From an uncultured Lachnospiraceae bacterium (lineage in GTDB: Bacteria > Bacillota > Clostridia > Lachnospirales > Lachnospiraceae), in the NCBI GenBank assembly GCA_946631935.1, contig CAMPAP010000079.1, positions 1 to 15,264 on the forward strand: a stretch of 15,264 bases of DNA. Reading direction: 5' to 3'. A program made the position numbers and the translations under genes. Shown piece after piece: positions 1 to 5,740 of the stretch (position 1 is its first letter; every line of letters begins with the position of its first letter). The notes below the pieces were generated by a model. That model made no database searches. It saw nothing but the letters and a program-made list of their open reading frames with translations, and was not told where the DNA came from.

Positions 1-1
1 T

Positions 2-67
2 CCCGGGTATGATCCTGATGCACCCTGGGTGGATATTGAATTTAGCCCTATCTATTATAAGTATTGA
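2..67 (+). CDS. C-terminal tail of an unidentified protein (partial)
   Basis: Frame 2 is open from the window edge and ends at TGA 65-67, giving the last 21 residues (PGYDPDAPWVDIEFSPIYYKY). The tail is acidic and aromatic and shows no motif I recognise. The only other support is a Shine-Dalgarno-like GAGGGAG that overlaps its stop codon and serves the next ORF 11 bp downstream, an arrangement typical of adjacent co-directional genes. Function cannot be assigned from this fragment. Confidence 0.45.
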   Translation, partial: PGYDPDAPWVDIEFSPIYYKY

Positions 68-78
68 GGGAGTTGAAT

Positions 79-195
79 ATGTTTTGTAAACATTGCGGGA
101 AAGAAATAGCTGACACATCAAAGTTTTGTATTGCTTGCGGTGCAAAGGTTGAAACCTTTGTACAATCCGGACAGATCAGTCAGTCTGAAGTTTGA
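79..195 (+). CDS. small zinc-ribbon protein (38 aa), possibly a truncated stub
   Basis: A 38-residue ORF starts at ATG 79, 7 bp after GAGGGAG (66-71). Residues 3-20 hold two CxxC knuckles, C3-x2-C6 and C17-x2-C20, in the arrangement FCKHCGK...KFCIACGAKV. This is the hallmark of the short zinc_ribbon domains at the N-terminus of many Firmicutes membrane or regulatory proteins. In those proteins the ribbon is normally followed by a linker and a larger domain. Here the frame stops after about 14 polar residues, so this is either a free-standing mini zinc ribbon or the remaining head of a longer gene. No downstream frame continues the protein convincingly. Zinc binding is inferred from the cysteine pattern; partner and role are unknown. 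Confidence 0.6.
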   Translation: MFCKHCGKEIADTSKFCIACGAKVETFVQSGQISQSEV

Positions 196-294
196 TAATC
201 TCAAAGTAATTATCTTCTTTAAGGAAATTATAGCCAGAAAAATCTGCAGGTAATCCCAGGCCTGCTATCTCCGTATTTTCCCCAAAAATAAATT
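176..294 (-). pseudogene. possible remnant of a minus-strand gene (C-terminal fragment, no start)
   Basis: On the - strand a stop-free stretch of 38 codons runs from about 294 down to a stop at 178-176. It reads FIFGENTEIAGLGLPADFSG followed by YNFLKEDNYFEIIKLQTD. The composition is protein-like, with mixed hydrophobic and acidic residues. There is no start codon, and an in-frame stop lies directly upstream. It overlaps the 3' end of the zinc-ribbon ORF by 20 bp. An open stretch this short can arise by chance, so it is offered only as a candidate decayed gene end. Otherwise the 196-338 spacer holds just the hairpin at 300-327. Confidence 0.2.
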
Positions 295-299
295 AGATT

Positions 300-327
300 A
301 GAACTGTAAAAAGCAGTTCTTTATTTG
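300..327. terminator. weak terminator-like hairpin upstream of hicAB
   Basis: AGAACTG (300-306) and CAGTTCT (314-320) form a perfect 7-bp stem around a 7-nt A-rich loop, followed by TTATTT. The stem has only three G/C pairs and the T tract is broken, so it would be a weak intrinsic terminator. It ends 12 bp before the hicAB -35 box, where it would insulate the toxin-antitoxin operon from upstream transcription. Confidence 0.4.
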
Positions 328-338
328 CGTTGGAAAAA

Positions 339-368
339 TTGACTGTATACACAAAAAATGTGTATAAT
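339..368 (+). promoter_or_regulatory. hicAB promoter (sigma-A type)
   Basis: TTGACT (339-344) and TATAAT (363-368) are separated by 18 bp, close to the sigma-A consensus. Transcription is expected to start near 374-376, only about 9 nt before the hicA ATG at 384. That position falls inside the hicA Shine-Dalgarno (AGAAAGG, 371-377), so the transcript may begin almost at the toxin start codon. Confidence 0.8.
346..366. promoter_or_regulatory. inverted-repeat operator inside the hicAB promoter
   Basis: TATACACA (346-353) and TGTGTATA (359-366) are a perfect 8-bp inverted repeat with an AAAAA spacer. It fills most of the gap between -35 and -10 and covers four bases of the -10 box, so a bound protein would block RNA polymerase. 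HicB antitoxins with a C-terminal ribbon-helix-helix domain commonly repress their own operon by binding such palindromes, and the HicB here carries that domain. That HicB binds this site is inference. Confidence 0.65.
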
Positions 369-383
369 ACAGAAAGGATAATA

Positions 384-554
384 ATGAAATACAGAGATCT
401 TGTTAAAAGGCTTGAGAAAGCCGGATTTGTTTTTGACAGACATGGCGGTGAGCATGATATATACCGGCGTGGAAATGATGAAGAATCAGTACCGAGGCAT
501 AAAGAAATAAACGAAAACCTTGCCAAATATATAATTAGAAAATGGAATTTGTGA
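384..554 (+). CDS. hicA: HicA family toxin (mRNA interferase)
   Basis: This is a 56-residue HicA-like protein. HicA toxins are small dsRBD-fold ribonucleases that cut mRNA and stop growth until HicB neutralises them. It opens MKYRDLVKRLEKAGF, the usual first helix. The core RHGGEHDIYRRG (19-30) corresponds to the family's G-S/N-H-x-I-Y/W motif, which makes H24 the likely catalytic histidine. VPRHKEI (36-42) is the conserved second strand and loop, leading into a last helix that ends KWNL. I chose ATG 384 because AGAAAGG (371-377) lies 6 bp upstream; the in-frame TTG at 330 lies upstream of the promoter and cannot be on its transcript. The 3' end overlaps the region just before hicB, and the hicB SD follows the hicA stop by 6 bp. 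At 56 aa it is slightly short for the family but looks intact. Confidence 0.85.
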   Translation: MKYRDLVKRLEKAGFVFDRHGGEHDIYRRGNDEESVPRHKEINENLAKYIIRKWNL

Positions 555-574
555 TAATACGAGGAGGTGTTTGT

Positions 575-982
575 ATGACAATAGCTTATCCTGTGGTTTT
601 TACTCAGACAAAAGATAAAAAAGATACAGTACTTGTATATATACCTGATTTTGACGGAGCAACCGAAGGATATGGAATTGCAGATGCGATTCGCATGGCC
701 AGAGATTACATCGGGTGTTCTCTTTATTCAAAAGATGAATCCGAATATCCGGTCCCCAGTACTTTGTCGGATATTGATATTAAAAAGACCGAGTTTTATT
801 CGTCCGGGGAATCACTGATATCCATCGTTGATGTTGATGTCGATGAGTACAGAAAAAAACTGGATAATAAACCGGTGAGGAGAAATGTAAGTCTTCCAAA
901 CTGGCTTAATAAAAAAGCCAACGAAGCACATATCAATGTATCCAGAGTTTTACAGGAAGCTTTGATAGACAGGCTGGCATAA
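575..982 (+). CDS. hicB: HicB family antitoxin
   Basis: This 135-residue antitoxin has the two-domain HicB layout. Residues 1-60 (AYPVVFTQ...VYIPDFDGATEGYGIADAIRMARDYIG) are the partial RNase H-like fold that binds and masks HicA. Residues 101-135 (VRRNVSLPNWLNKKANEAHI then NVSRVLQEALIDRLA) form a ribbon-helix-helix DNA-binding domain. The longer frame from ATG 542 is rejected: GAGGAGG (561-567) sits 7 bp before ATG 575, and homology starts at MTIAYPVVF. The hicB SD is much stronger than that of hicA and is not compromised by the transcript start, which fits the excess of antitoxin over toxin that type II systems need. It probably represses its own operon through the palindrome at 346-366. 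Confidence 0.88.
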   Translation: MTIAYPVVFTQTKDKKDTVLVYIPDFDGATEGYGIADAIRMARDYIGCSLYSKDESEYPVPSTLSDIDIKKTEFYSSGESLISIVDVDVDEYRKKLDNKPVRRNVSLPNWLNKKANEAHINVSRVLQEALIDRLA

Positions 983-1041
983 TGAATATTGCATTAATAG
1001 TTATGGGCGATTAAATGCAAGTAGCCCTCATAAGGTTGATA

Positions 1042-1050
1042 TGTTAAAAT
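1042..1050 (+). promoter_or_regulatory. possible extended -10 promoter element for the MBL hydrolase gene
   Basis: TGTTAAAAT gives an extended -10 (TGnTAAAAT), 37 bp before the ATG at 1087. No recognisable -35 lies 16-18 bp upstream, so this is weak. The rest of the 983-1086 spacer shows no terminator or other signal I can support. Confidence 0.3.
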
Positions 1051-1086
1051 ATAACAGTATCAAAAATATGTTGAAAGCTGGTATTT

Positions 1087-1752
1087 ATGGGTAAGATCAA
1101 AATAGGCGGAATGGTCATAGGTCAGGTTCAGACAAACCTTTACTTTATATACAGGGAAGGCACATCTGACTGTATTGTTTTTGATGCACCCGACACCGGA
1201 AAAGAAATAGTAAGAAGGATAGAAGGTGCAGGACTTCATGTAAGAGCGCTTTTCCTTACTCACGGACATTTCGATCATATCATGGGAGCTCAGGATTTAA
1301 GGCTGTCTGCAGGGGCTTTGGCAGAGTCCCGGGGTGAAGATGCCGTTAAGATCTATGCTCCGAAGGCTGAAGAAGAAATGCTTTCTGATTCTTCATTTAA
1401 TATGACGGCTATGATGGGAAATCCCATGACTCTTAAACCGAATGTATGGGTTGAGGACGGAGATGAGATTGAAGTCGCAGGTATTAAGATAAAGGTGATC
1501 CACACACCGGGCCATACTCCCGGAAGTGTATCGTACTACATTGAAGAAGCAGGTTTTCTTATTTCCGGAGATACTCTTTTTGAAGAATCCGTTGGAAGGA
1601 CCGATTTCAGAGGCGGAAGTGCAAAGACTCTCAGTGAGAGCATCAGAAATAAGCTTTTTTGTCTTCCCGACGATACCGAGGTTTATCCCGGACACGGCGC
1701 ATCAACCACCATTGGTCACGAGAAAAAATACAATCCGTTTTTTGAATATTAA
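1087..1752 (+). CDS. MBL-fold metallo-hydrolase, glyoxalase II-like
   Basis: This 221-residue protein is a stand-alone metallo-beta-lactamase fold hydrolase of the hydroxyacylglutathione hydrolase-like group. The metal site is complete: THGHFDH (58-64, the HxHxDH motif), H143 in HTPGHTPGSVSY, D162 in ISGDTLF, and H203 in VYPGHGASTTIG. The GRTDFRGG segment (170-177) is typical of small bacterial glyoxalase II homologues. These bind two Zn or Fe ions and cleave thioesters or related bonds in the cytoplasm. The real substrate cannot be read from the sequence, and the C-terminal glutathione-binding helices of true GloB are absent, so I do not use gloB. An in-frame stop at 1072-1074 leaves ATG 1087 as the start. 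No good SD precedes it, which suggests modest translation. Confidence 0.85.
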   Translation: MGKIKIGGMVIGQVQTNLYFIYREGTSDCIVFDAPDTGKEIVRRIEGAGLHVRALFLTHGHFDHIMGAQDLRLSAGALAESRGEDAVKIYAPKAEEEMLSDSSFNMTAMMGNPMTLKPNVWVEDGDEIEVAGIKIKVIHTPGHTPGSVSYYIEEAGFLISGDTLFEESVGRTDFRGGSAKTLSESIRNKLFCLPDDTEVYPGHGASTTIGHEKKYNPFFEY

Positions 1753-1771
1753 GTCATTAAAAAAATATACA
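1742..1771 (+). promoter_or_regulatory. possible promoter for the AIM24-hemZ pair
   Basis: TTGAAT (1742-1747) and TATACA (1766-1771) are 18 bp apart, and the -35 lies in the last codons of the MBL gene. Both boxes deviate from consensus in an AT-rich stretch, so this is tentative. Read-through from the MBL gene is equally possible. Confidence 0.3.
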
Positions 1772-1810
1772 TATAACTAAACTGAAATCTTATTAAAGGA
1801 GGAGATCTGC

Positions 1811-2488
1811 ATGGAATACAGAATTGAAGGCGGTAATCTTCCGGTAGCAATAATAAAGCTTGCTCCCGGTGAATCGGTAAATTGTGAATCCGGCTCCATG
1901 GCGTGGATGACCGACGGTATCAAAATGGAGACCTCAACAGGCGGCGGACTGGGTAAGATGTTCGGTCGTATGGTAACGGGAGAGTCTCTCATGCTCAACA
2001 CCTATACCGCACAGCAGCCCGGTGAGATAGCTTTTGCTTCTTCATTCCCCGGATCCATCAGGGTTATTGAACTGAACGGAAACTCCATCCTTGCTCAGAA
2101 GGGTTCGTATCTTGCTTCCTTCGGAAATATAGAGCAGACTGTCGGCATTCAGAAAAATATAGGCGGCGGCTTCTTCGGAGGCGAAGGATTTCTTATGCAG
2201 AGATTTTCCGGTAACGGTCTTGTTTTTCTTGAAGTTGACGGAAGCGCCGTTGATTATGAGCTTCAGCCCGGCCAGCGTATGATCGTCGATACAGGATATA
2301 CCGTAATGATGGACTCCACTGTAAATCTTGAGATTGAGATGGTAAAAGGAGTTAAGAATGTTCTTTTCGGCGGTGAAGGTCTTTTTAACACGACTCTTAC
2401 AGGACCCGGACGCATTACCCTTCAAACCATGCCCATACCCGGCACTGCAATGATGCTTTATAAATATATGCCTAAGAAGAACGGATGA
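1811..2488 (+). CDS. AIM24 / TIGR00266 family protein
   Basis: This 225-residue protein belongs to the TIGR00266 (AIM24-domain) family. It is a glycine-rich, all-beta protein beginning YRIEGGNLPVAIIKLAPGES, followed by ESGSMAWMTDGIKMET (26-41) and the Gly-rich GGGLGKMFGRMVTGESLMLNTY (44-65), all family hallmarks. A second internal block, IGGGFFGGEGFLMQRFSGNGLVFLEVDG, begins near residue 116, followed by a C-terminal TLTGPGRITLQTMP. The fold resembles a trimeric beta-roll. The yeast mitochondrial relative AIM24 affects inner-membrane organisation; the bacterial role is unknown. There is no signal peptide or membrane segment, so it is probably cytosolic. The start is secure: AGGAGG (1797-1802) lies 8 bp before ATG 1811. 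hemZ follows after 13 bp, so the two are likely co-transcribed. Confidence 0.85.
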   Translation: MEYRIEGGNLPVAIIKLAPGESVNCESGSMAWMTDGIKMETSTGGGLGKMFGRMVTGESLMLNTYTAQQPGEIAFASSFPGSIRVIELNGNSILAQKGSYLASFGNIEQTVGIQKNIGGGFFGGEGFLMQRFSGNGLVFLEVDGSAVDYELQPGQRMIVDTGYTVMMDSTVNLEIEMVKGVKNVLFGGEGLFNTTLTGPGRITLQTMPIPGTAMMLYKYMPKKNG

Positions 2489-2501
2489 GCTGACTGATAT
2501 T

Positions 2502-4094
2502 TTGAGTACTTACAGCGATACATATGTATATATAGAACCGGAGAAGTTTCTGATGGATATTCTGGCGCTTCTCCGGTCGTTTTATCCTGATATGGATATA
2601 AGGCCTGTTGTCCCTGAAAGCAGGGATGACATCAAGGCTGCAGCCATATCTTCGGGGTATTTTTTTTCTGTGCGTGTTTTTGATGACGGAAAAGCTGAGA
2701 TCGAATTTGACGGCAAAAAAATTTCATTTACACCTGTATCTTCATCACCTTCGGATTTCACTGCATATAAAAAAGAACTTTGCAGAATGCTCTATGGGAT
2801 CTTTATGGATGATACGGGGCGCAATCTTCCGTGGGGGATGATGAACGGAGTGCGTCCCACAAAACCTGCATTTATCTGTGTTTTGGCAGGAAGAGGCAAA
2901 AGCGAAGCTGTATCTTACTATAAAGAAGAATATCTTGTTTCCGATGAGAAGATAAACACTTCCTGGGATATCGCCATGACTGAAGTGCAGGTCCTTTCCG
3001 GATGTGAGCATAGGGAACTTTCTATGCCGGGAGATGATAGGGGTTATCTTGCAGGGTATTCCCTTTATATCGGCATACCTTTTTGTCCCGGCAGATGCTT
3101 GTACTGTTCCTTTACTTCCTATCCCCTGTCCGCATTTAAGGATGGCGGTGAGGAATATGTTGAAGCACTTCTTAAAGAGATGAAAGAGTGCAGGAATATT
3201 TTTCCGGGAAGGGCTCCCGACAGTGCATATATGGGAGGCGGTACTCCCACAGCCCTTTCTGCGTATCAGTTAGACAGGATAATCTCTGCCGCCGAGGATA
3301 TGTATTTTACGGGACCTCATATGGAGTTTACCGTTGAAGCGGGCAGGGCCGATTCTATCACGGAAGAAAAGCTCAAAGTTTTAAAAAAGCACGGAATATC
3401 ACGTATATCCGTTAATCCCCAGACTTTCAACCAGAAAACCCTTGACCTTATCGGAAGAAAAGCAACAGCAGAAGAAACTGTCAGGGCTTTTCATCTTGCC
3501 CGGGACCTTGGTTTTGATAATATCAATATGGATATCATCCTGGGACTTCCCGGAGAAGGAGAAGAAGAGATAAGGCATACCATGGATGTTATTTCCGGGC
3601 TTAAGCCGGATTCCCTTACAGTCCATTCCCTTGCGCTGAAGCGTGCATCCGCAATGGGAGAGTGGATAGAAAAACATGGACATGAAAAGATAATCAACAC
3701 ACGGGCAATTCAGGATATTGCAAAAGAAGGTGCGGAGCTTATCGGCCTGAAGCCCTACTACCTGTATCGTCAGAAGGACATGTCCGGCGGTTTTGAAAAT
3801 GTCGGATATTCCCTGCCCGGAAAAGAATGCATCTATAATGTTGCGATGATGGAGGAAGTTCAGAGCATCCTTGCATTCGGCGCAGGTACCATAACAAAAA
3901 AAGTGGAACGTGGAGGCGGCTTAGCGGTTCCAAAATCAGTGAAATCGGAAGTGGGACCTCTCGGAGATCTTATCCGCGAAAATACTGTTCTGAACACGGA
4001 TATCAAAAGATGCGAAAATTATAAAGATGTCAGGGAGTATTTAAACGGACTTCCCGAACTTATAAAAAGAAAAAGAGAATTATGGAATGTTTGA
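2502..4094 (+). CDS. hemZ: HemZ-type coproporphyrinogen dehydrogenase-like radical SAM protein
   Basis: This 530-residue HemN-related radical SAM protein is of the HemZ type. It has an N-terminal accessory domain of about 185 residues, including WGMMNGVRPTK (111-121), which is characteristic of HemZ. The radical SAM core begins YIGIPFCPGRCLYCSFTSYP, with cluster cysteines C195, C199 and C202, GGGTPT (245-250) for SAM binding, and later INMDIILGLPGE. The family was named for oxygen-independent coproporphyrinogen III oxidation, but many members may act elsewhere in tetrapyrrole or heme handling, so the reaction is not certain. The start is TTG 2502, because the next in-frame ATG (2553) would remove VYIEPEKF from the first conserved strand. 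Only a weak GGATGAG lies 12 bp upstream. The rare start codon and poor SD suggest low expression or coupling to the gene 13 bp upstream. Length is near that of B. subtilis HemZ (about 500). Confidence 0.88.
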   Translation: MSTYSDTYVYIEPEKFLMDILALLRSFYPDMDIRPVVPESRDDIKAAAISSGYFFSVRVFDDGKAEIEFDGKKISFTPVSSSPSDFTAYKKELCRMLYGIFMDDTGRNLPWGMMNGVRPTKPAFICVLAGRGKSEAVSYYKEEYLVSDEKINTSWDIAMTEVQVLSGCEHRELSMPGDDRGYLAGYSLYIGIPFCPGRCLYCSFTSYPLSAFKDGGEEYVEALLKEMKECRNIFPGRAPDSAYMGGGTPTALSAYQLDRIISAAEDMYFTGPHMEFTVEAGRADSITEEKLKVLKKHGISRISVNPQTFNQKTLDLIGRKATAEETVRAFHLARDLGFDNINMDIILGLPGEGEEEIRHTMDVISGLKPDSLTVHSLALKRASAMGEWIEKHGHEKIINTRAIQDIAKEGAELIGLKPYYLYRQKDMSGGFENVGYSLPGKECIYNVAMMEEVQSILAFGAGTITKKVERGGGLAVPKSVKSEVGPLGDLIRENTVLNTDIKRCENYKDVREYLNGLPELIKRKRELWNV

Positions 4095-4149
4095 AACGCA
4101 GGGAAAATAAATTGTATTCGGAGGATAATGTGAGAATTGCGTGAAATTT

Positions 4150-4166
4150 AATATTATGTTAATATT
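4150..4166. promoter_or_regulatory. AT-rich dyad overlapping the -35 of the amino-acid transporter promoter
   Basis: AATATTA (4150-4156) and TAATATT (4160-4166) are a perfect 7-bp inverted repeat around TGT. It covers the position where the -35 of the following -10 box should be, and no good -35 is present there. A regulator site, or an AT-rich upstream element, is plausible; chance in AT-rich DNA is also possible. Confidence 0.4.
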
Positions 4167-4177
4167 GTAAGGATTTT

Positions 4178-4183
4178 TATAAT
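4178..4183 (+). promoter_or_regulatory. -10 box of the amino-acid ABC importer operon
   Basis: A perfect TATAAT lies 42 bp before the lipoprotein ATG. Sequences 17-18 bp upstream (TTATGT/TATGTT, 4154-4160) match the -35 consensus poorly, so the promoter may depend on an activator. A second AT-rich box, TATAAA at 4198, is less well placed. Confidence 0.5.
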
Positions 4184-4225
4184 TTAACTTATTAAAGTAT
4201 AAAAGTAAATTTGAGGAGAATGATC

Positions 4226-5014
4226 ATGAAAAAAATGAAACTTTGTATGGCAGTTCTTACTGCTGTAATGACTGCGGGACTTCTTGCAGGATGCGGAAAG
4301 AAATCCGATGACACTTTCACTGTAGGTTTTGACGCTGAATTTCCTCCTTACGGATATATGGCTGATGACGGAACCTATACCGGCTTCGACCTTGATCTTG
4401 CACAGGAGGTCTGTGACCGCAACGGCTGGACTTTAGTAAAGCAGCCCATTGACTGGGATGCAAAAGATGCGGAGCTTAATTCGGGAACCATCGACTGCAT
4501 CTGGAACGGATTTACCATCAACGGACGTGAGGATCAGTATACTTTTACAAAGCCCTATGTTGATAACAGCCAGGTTGTCATTGTAAATTCAGGAAGCGGA
4601 ATATCTGCTCTTTCCGATCTTGCCGATAAGACCGTAGGTGTTCAGAAGGATTCTTCAGCACTTGCTGCACTTGAAAGCGATCAGGCTGATCTTGCCGCAA
4701 CCTTTAAGGAGCTTACCCAGTACGGTGATTACAATACCGCATTCCTTGATCTTAAGCAGGGTGTTCTCGATGCAGTGTGCATTGATATCGGAGTTGCAAA
4801 TTACCTTATTGGTCAGGGCGAAGGAGACTACGTCATTCTCGATGAGCAGCTTGCTACCGAGCAGTACGGTGTAGGATTCAAACTCGGAAATACAGAGCTT
4901 TGCGATAAGGTTCAGAAGACTCTTGATGAGATGGCTGCAGACGGAACCGTTGCCAAGATTGCTGAAAACTACAGTGATTTTGGTATTCCCGAATCAATCT
5001 GCATCGGAAAGTGA
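4226..5014 (+). CDS. amino-acid ABC transporter substrate-binding lipoprotein
   Basis: This 262-residue family 3 solute-binding protein is exported and lipid-anchored outside the membrane, delivering a polar amino acid to the permease downstream. Residues 1-23 are a lipoprotein signal: MKKMK, a hydrophobic stretch, then lipobox LAGC with C23 lipidated. The mature part starts with the typical FTVGFDAEFPPYGY (31-44), then YTGFDLDLAQEV, and GREDQYTFTKPY (100-111), where R101 is the usual ligand carboxylate-binding arginine. VGVQKDSSA (137-145) and the aspartate of CIDIGVANY (D188) also fit the ligand site. The ligand could be cystine, glutamine, arginine or another amino acid. I chose ATG 4226 because GAGGAG (4213-4218) lies 7 bp upstream; earlier TTG 4211 and ATG 4220 overlap or crowd that SD. 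First gene of a three-gene operon. Confidence 0.92.
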   Translation: MKKMKLCMAVLTAVMTAGLLAGCGKKSDDTFTVGFDAEFPPYGYMADDGTYTGFDLDLAQEVCDRNGWTLVKQPIDWDAKDAELNSGTIDCIWNGFTINGREDQYTFTKPYVDNSQVVIVNSGSGISALSDLADKTVGVQKDSSALAALESDQADLAATFKELTQYGDYNTAFLDLKQGVLDAVCIDIGVANYLIGQGEGDYVILDEQLATEQYGVGFKLGNTELCDKVQKTLDEMAADGTVAKIAENYSDFGIPESICIGK

Positions 5015-5031
5015 TCTTTGGATAGTTATTA

Positions 5032-5685
5032 ATGTCTCTTGCCATAATGTTTGAAAAATTAATGAGCGGTATGGGAGTTACGGTGTCCATCTTTATATTG
5101 ACACTTGTTTTTTCCATACCGCTCGGTCTTCCTTTGTCTCTTGCCAGAATGAGCAAGAGCAGGGTTATTTCTGTGGTGTCCGCGGTTTATATATCCATCA
5201 TGAGAGGAACGCCTCTTATGCTTCAGATAATTGTCATTTATTTCCTTCCTTATTTCGGATTCGGGATAAATGTATCTTCCGGATACAGGTTTATCGCGGT
5301 CATTATCGCATTTTCCCTTAATTATGCCGCGTATTTTGCCGAGATCTACAGATCCGGTATCCAGTCCATCCCCAAGGGGCAGTATGAAGCGGCGCAGATC
5401 CTGGGCTATTCAAAATCCCAGACCTTTTCAAGGATCGTCATGCCCCAGATGTTCAAAAGAGTCCTGCCTGCCATGACCAACGAGATCATTACTCTGGTGA
5501 AGGATACTTCGCTTTCTTTTGCCATAGCTACAGCAGAGATGTTTACCATGGCAAAACAGATTGCGGCAAAGGAGGCAAGCCTTATGCCCCTTATGGTCGC
5601 AGGTATTTTCTACTATGTATTTAATTTTATAGTTGCACTCATCTGCCAGAAGGTGGAAAAACATTACGATTACTATAAGATTTAA
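5032..5685 (+). CDS. amino-acid ABC transporter permease (HisM/GlnP type)
   Basis: This 217-residue inner-membrane permease of the polar amino-acid uptake family (3.A.1.3) has about five hydrophobic segments, near residues 14-38, 50-75, 86-105, 150-172 and 186-206. The cytoplasmic EAA loop that docks on the ATPase is clear: EAAQILGYSKSQTFSRIVMPQ at 119-139, preceded by EIYRSGIQSIPKGQY. RGTPLMLQ (58-65) is another family signature. With one permease gene in the operon it probably works as a homodimer. It begins 17 bp after the lipoprotein gene with no convincing SD, so translation may be coupled. ATG 5032 fits the family N-terminus. A terminator-like hairpin follows its stop. Confidence 0.92.
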   Translation: MSLAIMFEKLMSGMGVTVSIFILTLVFSIPLGLPLSLARMSKSRVISVVSAVYISIMRGTPLMLQIIVIYFLPYFGFGINVSSGYRFIAVIIAFSLNYAAYFAEIYRSGIQSIPKGQYEAAQILGYSKSQTFSRIVMPQMFKRVLPAMTNEIITLVKDTSLSFAIATAEMFTMAKQIAAKEASLMPLMVAGIFYYVFNFIVALICQKVEKHYDYYKI

Positions 5686-5693
5686 ATGTAACG

Positions 5694-5726
5694 CAGGCGA
5701 GGCGGCGTAAGCCTTCCCCTGTTTTT
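5694..5726 (+). terminator. terminator-like hairpin inside the importer operon
   Basis: An imperfect stem pairs 5694-5702 (CAGGCGAGG) with 5713-5721 (CCTTCCCCTG region), with one C-C mismatch and one G-T pair, followed directly by T5 (5722-5726). It resembles a leaky Rho-independent terminator in the 55-bp gap before the ATPase gene. It may lower ATPase transcript relative to binding protein and permease, or mark an RNA processing site. Confidence 0.45.
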
Positions 5727-5740
5727 ACGGTGATCAATGC

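Noticed and set aside
330..383. Upstream in-frame TTG start for HicA at 330
   Set aside because: It lies upstream of the -35/-10 boxes that drive the gene, and ATG 384 has a well-placed AGAAAGG.
293..526. 77-aa minus-strand ORF opposite hicA
   Set aside because: Shadow of the coding strand; serine/phenylalanine-rich composition, no SD, no family resemblance.
542..574. Upstream ATG 542 for HicB
   Set aside because: It has no SD and overlaps hicA; GAGGAGG is placed for ATG 575, where family similarity begins.
983..1086. TTGCATT/AATGCAA inverted repeat (989-995/1014-1020) as a hicB terminator
   Set aside because: The 18-nt loop, AT-rich stem and lack of a following T run make termination unlikely.
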